64,000 bases of DNA from JAMHWD01 sp035911135 (GCA_035911135.1 JAMHWD010000045.1:124001-188000); one strand, 5' to 3'. Positions 1 to 8,197 are shown, numbered from the stretch's first letter. Translations and numbers: made by a program. Notes: generated from the letters alone by a model not told the origin.

Positions 1-288
1 CTGGGTGATTTCATCGAGGATAAAAACGCGCTTCTGCCTGTTGATTCTGCGATCCATTCGAATTTGCGTGAAACCACGACCCGCGTTCTGGCTTCGCTCA
101 CCCCGCGTGAAGAACGCGTTCTTCGCATGCGTTTTGGTATTGGTATGAATACCGATCACACGCTGGAAGAGGTGGGTCAGCAGTTTAACGTGACGCGCGA
201 GCGTATCCGTCAGATCGAGGCGAAAGCCTTGAGAAAGCTCAAGCATCCGTCCCGCTCCCGCAAGCTGCGCAGTTTCCTGGATACCTAA
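1..288 (+). CDS. rpoD: RNA polymerase sigma factor RpoD, C-terminal end (partial)
   Basis: The reading frame is open from the first base, so the start lies outside the window. The 95 visible residues are region 4 of a primary sigma-70 factor. They contain the region 4.2 helix-turn-helix that reads the -35 hexamer (TLEEVGQQFNVTRERIRQIE) and the usual C-terminal run ending in RKLRSFLDT. Conservation of this end points to the housekeeping sigma factor rather than an alternative one. The next gene begins three bases after the stop codon. Confidence 0.95.
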   Translation: MGDFIEDKNALLPVDSAIHSNLRETTTRVLASLTPREERVLRMRFGIGMNTDHTLEEVGQQFNVTRERIRQIEAKALRKLKHPSRSRKLRSFLDT

Positions 289-291
289 ATT

Positions 292-897
292 TTGGCGCGA
301 TCCTTGAATAAATCGCGGATTCTCTGGTCCAAGATCATTGGATTGTTTGTGTTTTTATGCGTCTTTCTGACAAGCGCGCTGATCGAGCCGGAAGGCCTGT
401 TTCATACAACGTTGGATATGATGGGCGTGTTGCTGGTTTCGGTTTGCGCGCTGGGCCGGGTTTATACAACGGCTTATCTGGGTGGGTCGAAGAATGAAAA
501 TCTGATTTCCGCCGGACCTTTTTCAGTCGTCCGCAATCCCTTATATGTCTTTTCATGGATCGGTTTTACAGGCATTGCCCTGATGACGACGCATCTAGTG
601 GTGATTGCAATTGTTCCTGTCTTTTTCGCTGTCCTTTATTATATGCTCGTGCGCCGCGAGGAAGAATTTCTAGAGCAAAAATTCGGTGAGACTTACAGCG
701 ATTATAAGGTGCGTGTGCCGCGCTTTATTCCCAAACCCTCCTTGTACAAGACTCCAGAAGAAATCAAGGTCAATACGGGCCTGTTTGTGAATGGGGTCAA
801 GGATGCGATCTGGTGGTTTGCGGCCCATCCCGTGGTCGAGATGGCCGAATTTATTCAAGATAATGGCTGGCTTAGCCCGGTTGTGCTGATCCCTTAA
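292..897 (+). CDS. Isoprenylcysteine carboxyl methyltransferase-like membrane protein
   Basis: A 201-residue membrane protein with about four hydrophobic segments. The central motif GPFSVVRNPLYVFSWIGF, followed by REEEFLEQKFGETYSDYK, is typical of the ICMT / phospholipid N-methyltransferase superfamily, whose members bind S-adenosylmethionine at the membrane. Bacterial members mostly have unknown substrates, so no reaction is assigned. About 45 residues at the C-terminus extend past the methyltransferase core. The TTG start lies right after the rpoD stop and has no strong ribosome binding site, which suggests coupling; the first in-frame ATG would remove the first membrane segment. Confidence 0.75.
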   Translation: MARSLNKSRILWSKIIGLFVFLCVFLTSALIEPEGLFHTTLDMMGVLLVSVCALGRVYTTAYLGGSKNENLISAGPFSVVRNPLYVFSWIGFTGIALMTTHLVVIAIVPVFFAVLYYMLVRREEEFLEQKFGETYSDYKVRVPRFIPKPSLYKTPEEIKVNTGLFVNGVKDAIWWFAAHPVVEMAEFIQDNGWLSPVVLIP

Positions 898-975
898 GAT
901 TGAGCCTTGTGCTTTTGCGCCGCAGCACAGCCTTATGTTGCCAGCGTGATTTTACATCCTTAAGCTTTGTCTCAT

Positions 976-1491
976 ATGCAAAGAATCTGGTTTGATACGG
1001 AATTTCAGGAGTTTGATGCTGCGCTGGCCAATGGCCACGGGGTGCATGTCCTTGATCCCATTTCCATTGGTATGGTGGATGATAATGGCCGGACTTATTC
1101 TGCCGTTTTTCGTGATTTCGACAAGGCGCGCGCTGAAAGGAGCCCATGGCTCAAGGAAAATGTCTTGCCGCATCTACCGCCCCAGTCGGAATGGAAATCC
1201 AAAGACCAGATCAGGGGCGAGGTTCTGGAATTTATTGGTGGCGCGCAGACAGAGTTTCGTTACTGGGTGGCCCCGCAGGATCCGGTTATTTTGCAGGCTC
1301 TATTCGCGCCGATATTCCTCCAGCAACCGCGTAATCTAACGCTTTTTCCCTATAATGTGGCTCAGAAATTCAATGATGTTGGCGCACCGCGCAGCAAGAT
1401 GCCGATGAAAAAGGCCGAGCATGATGCGTTGGCCGATGCACAATGGCTCAAGGAGCTGGATCTGGCACTGGACCGCCGTGGCCCGGCGTAA
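976..1491 (+). CDS. DEDDh-type 3'-5' exonuclease-like protein (Rv2179c-like)
   Basis: The protein opens with MQRIWFDTEFQEF, the exo I motif (D..E) of DEDDh exonucleases. Near the C-terminus EHDALADAQWL fits exo III, with the catalytic His and Asp. Length (171 residues) and layout resemble the Rv2179c-like exoribonuclease family, soluble RNA-trimming enzymes; the RNA substrate is not knowable here. I chose ATG 976 over the TTG three codons upstream because the conserved core starts at once. The next feature is a tRNA gene on the same strand, which fits but does not prove a role in RNA processing. Confidence 0.6.
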   Translation: MQRIWFDTEFQEFDAALANGHGVHVLDPISIGMVDDNGRTYSAVFRDFDKARAERSPWLKENVLPHLPPQSEWKSKDQIRGEVLEFIGGAQTEFRYWVAPQDPVILQALFAPIFLQQPRNLTLFPYNVAQKFNDVGAPRSKMPMKKAEHDALADAQWLKELDLALDRRGPA

Positions 1492-1551
1492 GCCTTATTC
1501 TTGTAATGAATGACTTGATCTTCGCCGCGATTTCTCCCATAACCAAGGCGG

Positions 1552-1628
1552 GGGCCTGTAGCTCAGTTGGTTAGAGCAGTCCGCTCATAACGGATTGGTC
1601 GCTGGTTCAAGTCCGGCCAGGCCTACCA
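1552..1628 (+). tRNA. tRNA-Ile(CAU), the lysidine-modified isoleucine tRNA
   Basis: A full 77-nt cloverleaf can be drawn: acceptor arm GGGCCTG with CAGGCCT, a D arm with GCTC/GAGC, an anticodon stem of five pairs around loop CTCATAA, a T arm with TTCAAGT, and an encoded CCA end. The anticodon is CAT. Acceptor and T arm resemble bacterial Ile2 tRNAs (TTGGTCGCTGGTTCAAGTCC, as in E. coli ileX) more than elongator or initiator Met tRNAs, so I call it the TilS-modified tRNA that reads AUA. The first acceptor pair is a G-U wobble. Confidence 0.85.
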
Positions 1629-1684
1629 CAAAATCCCCACCATCACCGCCCAAGGACTTGAACCGAACGCCTTGATATAAGAAG

Positions 1685-1722
1685 CATAACGGAGTTATGC
1701 GGCTTCAAGTCCGGCCAGGCCT
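1685..1722 (+). pseudogene. Decayed copy of the 3' half of the upstream tRNA-Ile(CAU)
   Basis: Bases 1704-1722 repeat exactly the last 19 bases of the tRNA T arm and acceptor (1606-1624) but lack the CCA. Bases 1685-1693 repeat 9 bases around the anticodon (1586-1594). The two blocks lie 19 bases apart here and 20 in the real tRNA, so this is a colinear remnant of the tRNA 3' half. The bases between now form a 7-bp hairpin (1684-1700). An inverted 11-base copy of the T arm sits at 1654-1664. The element could be an old integration site or a failed tandem duplication. No integrase is nearby. Confidence 0.75.
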
Positions 1723-1824
1723 TTCATGAAATTTTAATAATGAATGCAGCGCAACTTGATTGATGCCTTGTCGGGTTCTAGGCTTCCTTCATCATAAACA
1801 AAATTGATGTACGGGGAGGTCATC

Positions 1825-2499
1825 ATGGATGTTTCTCAATCACCGCTAAAGGCGGTTATTACCGCTTTGTCTTTGGGGTTTGCCTCGGTCACGGCCTTGA
1901 CGGCAACCGGCTTTCACCCGGAGGCGCAAGCCCAGGCACAGCAAGCCCATCCCGCAACCAAGACCGTACAGGATGCGATCGCTGCCTTTAAAGGCCGCTA
2001 TAATGGTTCAAATACGGCCTCTGCGCTGCGTGCTTCGATATTGCCGCATTTTGACATGCGCTCGATTGCGGCCGGCACGGTCGGGCCTGAATGGCGCAGT
2101 GCTTCAGAAGATCAAAAGGATCGCTTCACACAGGAATTTACTGACATGGTGCTGCGAGAATACGGACGTAAAATGGCGGATATGGCGCGTGGCAAGGTTG
2201 AATTTCGGACACCGCGCGCTGTGGGAGATGGATCCCCGCCCAAGGTGGCGCTGGGTATGGAGATCAGCGGCGCGGGCGGTGCGCCTGTTTCCATGGAATA
2301 TTCAATGTATCAGGCCGGTAACGGCAGCTGGCGCATTAATGGCGTACGGATTGAAGGCATCAGCCTGACCCAGCATTTTCGCTCTCAATTCAGCGCTGTC
2401 CTTGAAAAAGGTGGGTTGGAAGGCCTTATTGGCCATCTGGCCAAGGGGAATGGGCGGGCTGGCGCGGCGCTGGCTATGCCGGGCGCGGATATCGGATAG
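1825..2499 (+). CDS. MlaC/Ttg2D-like periplasmic phospholipid-binding protein
   Basis: A 224-residue precursor. The first 36 or so residues are hydrophobic and end in AQA-type sites, so it should be exported. The mature part contains FDMRSIAAGTVGPEWRSASE followed by a KDRFTQEFTDMVLREYG stretch, the pattern of the MlaC (Tol_Tol_Ttg2) family, which ferries phospholipids between outer and inner membrane. ATG 1825 follows a strong GGGGAGG site; the TTG seven codons upstream does not. The usual mlaFED partners are not in this window, so the gene stands alone between a tRNA and rpsD. Confidence 0.75.
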   Translation: MDVSQSPLKAVITALSLGFASVTALTATGFHPEAQAQAQQAHPATKTVQDAIAAFKGRYNGSNTASALRASILPHFDMRSIAAGTVGPEWRSASEDQKDRFTQEFTDMVLREYGRKMADMARGKVEFRTPRAVGDGSPPKVALGMEISGAGGAPVSMEYSMYQAGNGSWRINGVRIEGISLTQHFRSQFSAVLEKGGLEGLIGHLAKGNGRAGAALAMPGADIG

Positions 2500-2510
2500 G
2501 GCGGTTTTTG

Positions 2511-2538
2511 TTGACTTTGTCTGTAAAATCCCTATTGT
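2511..2538 (+). promoter_or_regulatory. Putative sigma-70 promoter of rpsD
   Basis: TTGACT (2511-2516) and TATTGT (2533-2538) are separated by 16 bases, matching the -35 and -10 consensus at 5/6 and 4/6 positions. Transcription from here would give a leader of about 115 nt before the rpsD start. Found by eye only. Confidence 0.5.
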
Positions 2539-2660
2539 AGCGCTCATTCCCGCGAAAGACCCTTGTTTTTGTGATAAGGGCGTTGATTGGAAAATCTTTT
2601 CTTTTCAAGTCGTTATGCGGCCAAGCGGGACAGACAAACAACAAAAATGGAGTATGAAAT

Positions 2661-3272
2661 ATGAGCGGTAAGCGCTTACAATCCAAACACAAAATCGACC
2701 GCCGCCTTGGCTTGAACCTCTGGGGCCGTCCGAAATCCCCCCATAACACACGCCAGACAGGCCCGGGTATGCACGGCGCACAGCGCGGCAAGCTTTCTGA
2801 CTATGGGATGCAGCTTATGGCCAAGCAAAAGCTGAAAGGCTATTACGGCAATATCGGCGAGCGCCAGTTCCGCCGCTACTATCAGGAAGCCTCCCGCCTG
2901 CGCGGCGATACAGGCCAGAACCTGATCGGTCTGCTGGAGCGCCGTCTGGATGCTGTTATCTACCGCGCCAATTTCGTGCCGACAGTTTTCGCAGCCCGTC
3001 AGTTTGTGAACCACAAACATGTCACAGTGAACGGCAAGATCGTCAATATCCCGTCCTATCAGGTCAAAGAAGGCGATGTCATTGAAGTGCGCGAAGCGTC
3101 CCGCAATGTGCCGATGGTTATTCAAGCCACACAAAAGCCTGAGCGCGAAGTGCCTGAGTATGTGCAGGTTGAGCAGTTCAAGGCAACGTTCCTGCGTACG
3201 CCGAAACTGGAAGATGTGCCATATCCGGTGCAGATGGAACCAAACCTGATCGTCGAGTTTTACTCACGTTAA
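2661..3272 (+). CDS. rpsD: 30S ribosomal protein S4
   Basis: Full-length S4 (203 residues). The N-terminal part has the conserved KRRLGLNLWGR-like stretch and GMHGAQRGKLSDYG. The S4 RNA-binding domain follows at about residues 90-155 (RRLDAVIYRANFVPTVFAAR, then HVTVNGKIVNIPSYQVKEGD). S4 binds 16S rRNA first and organises the 30S body. The gene is monocistronic here, as in other alphaproteobacteria, rather than inside the alpha operon. ATG 2661 is preceded by a short A-rich site. Confidence 0.97.
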   Translation: MSGKRLQSKHKIDRRLGLNLWGRPKSPHNTRQTGPGMHGAQRGKLSDYGMQLMAKQKLKGYYGNIGERQFRRYYQEASRLRGDTGQNLIGLLERRLDAVIYRANFVPTVFAARQFVNHKHVTVNGKIVNIPSYQVKEGDVIEVREASRNVPMVIQATQKPEREVPEYVQVEQFKATFLRTPKLEDVPYPVQMEPNLIVEFYSR

Positions 3273-3274
3273 TC

Positions 3275-3380
3275 GAGCTGCGATCGTTCGGCCTGAACGG
3301 CGTTGCATCGTCGCTCGTGGCCATCTTGGCCACTTTGCTCCTCGCGCCTGGTTCAGATTGAACGCTCTTTGCTCGATCAG
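3275..3380. repeat. Nested inverted repeats between rpsD and its terminator
   Basis: Three dyads are nested around one centre: GATCG (3282-3286) with CGATC (3374-3378), CTGAAC (3293-3298) with GTTCAG (3351-3356), and GTGGCCA (3317-3323) with TGGCCAC (3327-3333, loop of three). The stretch could fold into a long branched stem in the rpsD 3' untranslated region. It has no T run of its own. It could be an RNA processing element or a dispersed repeat; no second copy was seen in the window. Confidence 0.4.
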
Positions 3381-3401
3381 ATCCCAAAATTTTTAGAAAA
3401 G

Positions 3402-3428
3402 CCCGGCTGTAACAGGCCGGGTTTTTTT
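3402..3428 (+). terminator. Rho-independent terminator of rpsD
   Basis: A GC-rich stem (CCCGGC with GCCGGG) is followed by seven T residues. It lies about 130 bases after the rpsD stop and before the next gene. Confidence 0.85.
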
Positions 3429-3493
3429 ATTACCTGACAACTATTTACATAAAAAATTTGCGTTATACGGGAAAATCTGGTAAAAAGGGATTA

Positions 3494-3508
3494 TTAAAAA
3501 ACAATTAA
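3494..3508 (+). promoter_or_regulatory. Perfect CtrA-type site TTAA-N7-TTAA
   Basis: TTAA at 3494-3497 and TTAA at 3505-3508 are exactly seven bases apart, with C after the second half, which is the consensus of the alphaproteobacterial cell-cycle regulator CtrA. The site ends about 20 bases before the start of the 117-residue gene. The spot is AT-rich, so a chance match is possible. Confidence 0.4.
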
Positions 3509-3528
3509 CACATGCGGAGCATGAAAAA

Positions 3529-3882
3529 ATGAGCCAAGCCTTTGAAAATAAACCCGTGAAATTCTATGAGTTTTCCAAGGATGTCGGAAAGGTCGCCATT
3601 GGCGATATGCAGGTTCAGCTTTGCGATCATGTGCAAAAAATCGAAGGTCTTTACTACGCCACAGCCTTTTATGAAGGCGAGCGCCAGAAAGATGGCCGCG
3701 CCGATACGGGCGTTTATTACATGAAAATCAGTGATTCCAATCTGGTGTTTATCCCGCTGGAGATGCTCAAAGATGCCAAGGCGCTGCAGGATGATTACAA
3801 CCAGACCAATGAGATGCTGGAGCGCCTGACCAGCGCCATCAAAAGCCTCAATATGCTGGGCTATCAGCGCCGCGCCGCTTAA
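3529..3882 (+). CDS. Small soluble protein of unknown function (117 aa)
   Basis: I do not recognise a family. The protein has no signal peptide or membrane segment. An N-terminal part rich in Tyr and Phe with mixed charge (residues 10-75) looks like a small beta-rich domain. The C-terminal part (about residues 80-112) is predicted helical, with heptad-like spacing, and ends in a basic tail. A GGAG ribosome binding site lies 10 bases before ATG 3529. The gene sits alone between two terminators, so it is a single-gene unit; the possible CtrA site just upstream would make it cell-cycle controlled. Confidence 0.75.
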   Translation: MSQAFENKPVKFYEFSKDVGKVAIGDMQVQLCDHVQKIEGLYYATAFYEGERQKDGRADTGVYYMKISDSNLVFIPLEMLKDAKALQDDYNQTNEMLERLTSAIKSLNMLGYQRRAA

Positions 3883-3923
3883 TAATTCCTAGGGGTTGTT
3901 CTTTTACAATCCATAAATGCTGT

Positions 3924-3948
3924 CCCCGCCATTGGCGGGGATTTTTTT
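3924..3948 (+). terminator. Rho-independent terminator after the 117-aa gene
   Basis: A perfect 7-bp stem CCCCGCC/GGCGGGG with loop ATT is followed by seven T residues. The T run overlaps the stop codon of the convergent trmJ gene. There is no A run on the other side, so it should work on the plus strand only. Confidence 0.85.
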
Positions 3949-4660
3949 AGCTTTTCTTGCTACCGTTCAGCGCCGAGATAACCCCGTGCAGGGTGCGGAT
4001 TTCCTGATCTGATGGCATGCCGCGCAGGAATAGATTGCGGATGTTCCGCATCACGGTGGGGCGCAGCTCCGGCGCCTTGAAGAAATGCCCATCGGCCAGC
4101 TCACCCTCCAGCCTCACGAAGAATTCCTCGATCTTGGCGTGTTCGGCGGGTTGATGCTCAGTAGCGGGTGTATGGGGGGTGTGATTCTTGAAACATTCCC
4201 ACGCCACCAGTAACACAGCCTGCCCCAGATTAAGCGAGGAGAAATCAGGATTGGTGGGGATGGTGATAATACCGTGACACAGCGCCACATCATCATTGGT
4301 CAGGCCCGCGCGTTCGCCGCCGAAGACAATGGCGCTGCGCCCGTTGGTATCAAGACAGGCTTTTATGGCGGCGGGCGGTTCATAGACGGGTTTGACCATG
4401 TCGCGCGGTCTTGCGGTGGTGGCCAGCACGAAATGCAGGTCGGCGATGGCATCCTGCAGGCTCTCATGCACCGTGATGGGCTTCATGGCGGTGAAGGCTC
4501 CGGCGGCATTGGCCTCGGCGGGTTCGCTGGGCCAGCCGTCTCTGGGGCGCACGATCCGTAATTCATCAAGGCCAAAATTGAACATGGCCCGCGCAGCCGC
4601 GCCGATATTTTCCCCCATTTGGGGATCGACAAGAATGATGGTGGGGGCGGGGGCAGACAT
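3947..4660 (-). CDS. trmJ: tRNA (cytidine/uridine-2'-O-)-methyltransferase TrmJ-like
   Basis: A SPOUT-class methyltransferase of 237 residues. The N-terminal VDPQMGENIGAAARAM stretch, the FGGERAGLTNDD loop and SLNLGQAVLLVAWE near residue 150 are the three signature segments that form the knotted SAM site. TrmJ methylates the ribose of position 32 in tRNA; a LasT-like paralogue with another RNA target is possible. The start overlaps the upstream HAD-like gene's stop (TAATG), so the two are translationally coupled. Confidence 0.85.
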   Translation of the reverse strand: MSAPAPTIILVDPQMGENIGAAARAMFNFGLDELRIVRPRDGWPSEPAEANAAGAFTAMKPITVHESLQDAIADLHFVLATTARPRDMVKPVYEPPAAIKACLDTNGRSAIVFGGERAGLTNDDVALCHGIITIPTNPDFSSLNLGQAVLLVAWECFKNHTPHTPATEHQPAEHAKIEEFFVRLEGELADGHFFKAPELRPTVMRNIRNLFLRGMPSDQEIRTLHGVISALNGSKKS

Positions 4661-5088
4661 TATGCGGCGGCAAGATCGTGATCAGGCGGGGAATGCCACG
4701 AGAAACCAAGCTCGTGTTCGGCAACGCGGTGCAGATCGCGCTCCAGCGTGGGCGAGTTGGGGTTGATCCATATGGCGGCCAAATCCTTGAATTGCTTGCT
4801 AAAGGATGGAATGGCAGGCTTATCGTCAATCAGGATATCGTGTTTTTTCTTGCCCGGACCAAATTCAAATTTCGAGAGTGTCGGGGTGATAAAATTGGCT
4901 GCGCCTTCAAATATCTCTGCCAGCGGATCATCGCAGGCCCACCCGGCGCTGGAGACGCATTGCGTCACATGGCCATGATTGGCAGCCTGTTGCAGGAAAT
5001 CAAGGATCAGGCGGGCGTTCTTTGTTTCCGCGAAGTTTGTGACAAGCGTGCCATCGAAATCGACATGTATGGTGCGGGGTGCGGTCAT
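4660..5088 (-). CDS. Small HAD-like hydrolase
   Basis: A 142-residue protein beginning HVDFDGTLVTNF, the HAD motif I with both catalytic Asp residues. HDILIDDKP near residue 87 fits motif IV. The short length leaves little room for a cap, as in type 0 HAD phosphatases. The substrate is unknown. The stop codon overlaps the trmJ start by one base, suggesting co-expression. Motifs II and III are weak, so enzymatic activity is probable but not certain. Confidence 0.65.
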   Translation of the reverse strand: MTAPRTIHVDFDGTLVTNFAETKNARLILDFLQQAANHGHVTQCVSSAGWACDDPLAEIFEGAANFITPTLSKFEFGPGKKKHDILIDDKPAIPSFSKQFKDLAAIWINPNSPTLERDLHRVAEHELGFSWHSPPDHDLAAA

Positions 5089-5174
5089 TGTTTTTCTTCT
5101 TGTTCTTTATTTATGCATATACCCGCGCGCATAAAACATGCAAGAAAATTTTATGAGATTTTTTGACAGACCTG

Positions 5175-6539
5175 CTATGCAGCTTTTTTATAACCGGAAA
5201 GCCGCTCTCGCGCTTTGTCCGGGCCGATCAGCAGCAGCATCTTGTCCATTTCAGGTCCGTGATCCATGCCGGTCAGGGCCTGGCGCAACGGCATGAATAA
5301 TTCCTTGCCCTTGCGGCCGGTGGCCGTTTTGATGGCCGAAGTCCATGCGCCCCATGTGGCCAAATCCCACGGCGCGGCGGGCAGGAGCTCGGCAGCCTTG
5401 GCGATGTAATCGGCATCGGTGATGAGTGGCTCAACAGGGCCGTTGGCGACATTCCACCAATCCTTGATATCGGTGATGCGCTCTAAATTCGGACGCGCGG
5501 TCTCCCAGAAGGCCTCATCGACTGTACCAAAGCCCAGCGCCTCAAGGCGCGGCTTGATGGCGCTGAAGGGTGTTTCGTGGAGGATCTTGGCATTCAGGCG
5601 CAGCAGCTCATCAGGGTCGAATTTCGGCGTCCCGCGGGAGAATTTCCCGAAATCAAAACTCTCGATCAGTGTGGTTTTATCCATGAAGGCTTCGATGGGC
5701 TCGGACGTGCCGAGGCGGGCCATCAGAGAAATAACAGCCATCGGCTCCAGCCCGTCCGTCTCGCGCAGATCTTTAACGCTCAGCGAGCCAAGACGTTTGG
5801 AGAGCTTGCCGCCTTCTTTGTCGGAAATCAGGGGCAAATGGGCAAATTCCGGCATTGTGCCTTTGCCTTCGGCCTTGATAATCGCATCGAACATCTGGAT
5901 ATGGCTGGCGGTGTTGGAAACATGATCCTCGCCGCGCACGACATGGGTAATGGCGAAATCAAGATCGTCAATCACCGAGCAAAGGTGATAAAGCGGTGTG
6001 CCGTCTTCGCGGATCAGAACGGGGTCAGCCATTTGCGCGCCTTCGAATTTCACTTCGCCGCGGATCAGGTCGTTCCAGATGATCGGCGTGTGCTCAAGCT
6101 TGAAGCGCCAGTGCGGACGTATGCCTTTGGACTCGAAATCGGCTTTTTGATCATCAGTCAGTTTCAGCGCCGCGCGGTCATAAATGGGCGGCAGGCCGCG
6201 GGATAGCAGCGTCTTGCGCTTGAGGGCCAGCTCTTCCGGTGTTTCGTAACAGGCATACAGGCGGCCATCTTTCTTGAGGGCCTCGATGACCACGTTATAG
6301 CGGTCCAGACGCTTGCTTTGATGGGCGTTATCATCCCAGTTCAGCCCCAGCCATTTGAGGGAGATTTCAATCTCCTCCTCATATTCCTTTTTGGAGCGCT
6401 CAAGGTCGGTATCATCAATACGCAGCAGGAAGTTGCCGCCCATCTTGCGGCAGAACAACCATGTGATAATGGCGGCGCGGACGTTACCAACGTGCAGCCA
6501 GCCAGTGGGGGAAGGGGCGAAACGAACTTTGACGCTCAT
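5175..6539 (-). CDS. gltX: Glutamate-tRNA ligase
   Basis: A class I aminoacyl-tRNA synthetase of 454 residues. The first 20 residues hold APSPTGWLHVGN, the HIGH motif in HVGN form, and KLSKRLG near residue 245 is the KMSKS loop. The catalytic core (about 1-310) is followed by an all-helical anticodon-binding region. It charges tRNA-Glu and, in many alphaproteobacteria lacking GlnRS, also tRNA-Gln for later amidation. Alphaproteobacteria often carry two gltX copies; whether a second exists cannot be seen. It follows nadE after about 56 bases on the same strand. Confidence 0.95.
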   Translation of the reverse strand: MSVKVRFAPSPTGWLHVGNVRAAIITWLFCRKMGGNFLLRIDDTDLERSKKEYEEEIEISLKWLGLNWDDNAHQSKRLDRYNVVIEALKKDGRLYACYETPEELALKRKTLLSRGLPPIYDRAALKLTDDQKADFESKGIRPHWRFKLEHTPIIWNDLIRGEVKFEGAQMADPVLIREDGTPLYHLCSVIDDLDFAITHVVRGEDHVSNTASHIQMFDAIIKAEGKGTMPEFAHLPLISDKEGGKLSKRLGSLSVKDLRETDGLEPMAVISLMARLGTSEPIEAFMDKTTLIESFDFGKFSRGTPKFDPDELLRLNAKILHETPFSAIKPRLEALGFGTVDEAFWETARPNLERITDIKDWWNVANGPVEPLITDADYIAKAAELLPAAPWDLATWGAWTSAIKTATGRKGKELFMPLRQALTGMDHGPEMDKMLLLIGPDKARERLSGYKKAA

Positions 6540-6595
6540 GATATTTCCTTATTTTCGCTTATGAATAGCATTATAAAGGGCTGAAATTCAAGGGG

Positions 6596-8197
6596 TTACA
6601 GCTTGCCAAACCCATTTGTGATCGGATAACGGCGTTCGCGGCCAAAGGCGCGTGGGGTGATCTTGGGGCCGGGCGGGGCCTGACGGCGTTTATATTCCGC
6701 CAGATTCAGCAGCTTCCAGACCTTATTTACGATCTCGGCATCATGGCCCTTGGCGGCGATATCAGCGGGGCTTAACGTATCTTCGATGAGGCCGCGCAGG
6801 ATATCATCCAGCACTTCATAGGGCGGCAGGCTGTCCTGATCGGTCTGGTTATCGCGCAGCTCTGCCGTAGGCGGGCGGGTGATCACGCGTTCCGGTATCA
6901 CGGGTGATTGCGTATTGCGCCAGCGTGTGAGAGCAAAGACATCGGTTTTATAGACGTCTTTGAGCGGATTATAACCGCCATTCATATCCCCGTATAATGT
7001 CGCATAACCGCAGGCCATCTCGGATTTATTGCCCGTGGAGAGCAGCATTTTGCCCGAAGCATTGGAAATGGCCATCAAGATCGTGCCGCGTATCCGGGAC
7101 TGGATATTCTCATGCGCGAGACCCTGAAGGTCGGGAACAGTGCCTTCAAAGGCGATAAGGGGTTTTTCGATGTCGATGATTTCATAAGGAATGCCCAGAT
7201 TGCATGCAATGGCTTCCGCATCCTCAAGGCTTTCGGCGGCCGTGAAACGTGATGGCATCATCACGGCGCGAACCTTGTCCGGCCCCAGCGCATCAGCGGC
7301 CAAAGCCGCGACAATCGCGCTGTCGATCCCGCCGGAAAGCCCCAGCAATACCCCGGCAGAAAAGCCGTTCTTTGTAACGTAATCTTTAAGGCCGAGTTTG
7401 AGCGCATTATAAAGCGCCTCATACTTTACACGCCCGGTCGCCAGATCATCATAGGTCATGGCGCTCATGTCTTCGAATTTCAGGCATTCCTCAAAAAACG
7501 GCATTTGTTTTGTGATGATCCCTTTTTCATCCAGAACGAAGGAGCCGCCATCAAAGACCAGCTCATCCTGTCCGCCCACCTGATTGACGTAGACGAGAGG
7601 AAGCGCGGTTTCTTTCGCGCGCGCCTTGGCGTGGCGCAGGCGGGTTTCATATTTTTTCATCTCGAACGGGCTGGCATTGGGGATGATCAGAATTTCGGCG
7701 CCTTGTTGTTTCAAATGCTCTGCGACATCCGGATACCACATATCTTCGCAGATCATCACGCCCAGCTTGCGCTCCTTGAAGATAAGGGGTGCTTGCGGCG
7801 AGGCCGGTGTAAAGATGCGGTGCTCGTCGAATACGCCGTAATTGGGCAGGTGTTGTTTGCGGACCGTGCCAATCACCGCCCCCTTGTGAATGAGGATCGC
7901 GGCGTTATAGGTCGCGCCGCCTTCACGCAAGGGGCAGGGCAGGATGGCAGCACAGTTATAGTCACGTGAAGATTTTTTGATCTCTTCGATCTGCGCTTCA
8001 GTTTCATCCAAAAAGGCAGCGCGCAGGATCAGATCTTCCGGCGGGTATCCGCAGATGGCGAGCTCTGGGAAGACCAGAAGCTCCGCGCCCTGTTCCTCGG
8101 CCACGCGCCAGGCATAGAGAATTTTATACGCATTGCCGCTTAAATCTCCCACCACGGGGTTGATCTGAGCAAGGGCAATGGCGTGGATATCGGTCAT
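6596..8197 (-). CDS. nadE: Glutamine-dependent NAD+ synthetase
   Basis: A two-domain enzyme of 533 residues that amidates nicotinic acid adenine dinucleotide in the last step of NAD synthesis. The N-terminal nitrilase-like glutaminase (about 1-260) has Glu in FPELAICGYPPED, Lys in RKQHLPNYG and Cys in GVMICEDMWYPD. The C-terminal synthetase has the ATP pyrophosphatase loop LGLSGGIDSA near residue 285 and ends in a QAPPGPKITPRAFG stretch. Length is normal for the long form. The start is 15 bases after the DAHP synthase stop, which suggests one operon. Confidence 0.95.
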   Translation of the reverse strand: MTDIHAIALAQINPVVGDLSGNAYKILYAWRVAEEQGAELLVFPELAICGYPPEDLILRAAFLDETEAQIEEIKKSSRDYNCAAILPCPLREGGATYNAAILIHKGAVIGTVRKQHLPNYGVFDEHRIFTPASPQAPLIFKERKLGVMICEDMWYPDVAEHLKQQGAEILIIPNASPFEMKKYETRLRHAKARAKETALPLVYVNQVGGQDELVFDGGSFVLDEKGIITKQMPFFEECLKFEDMSAMTYDDLATGRVKYEALYNALKLGLKDYVTKNGFSAGVLLGLSGGIDSAIVAALAADALGPDKVRAVMMPSRFTAAESLEDAEAIACNLGIPYEIIDIEKPLIAFEGTVPDLQGLAHENIQSRIRGTILMAISNASGKMLLSTGNKSEMACGYATLYGDMNGGYNPLKDVYKTDVFALTRWRNTQSPVIPERVITRPPTAELRDNQTDQDSLPPYEVLDDILRGLIEDTLSPADIAAKGHDAEIVNKVWKLLNLAEYKRRQAPPGPKITPRAFGRERRYPITNGFGKL

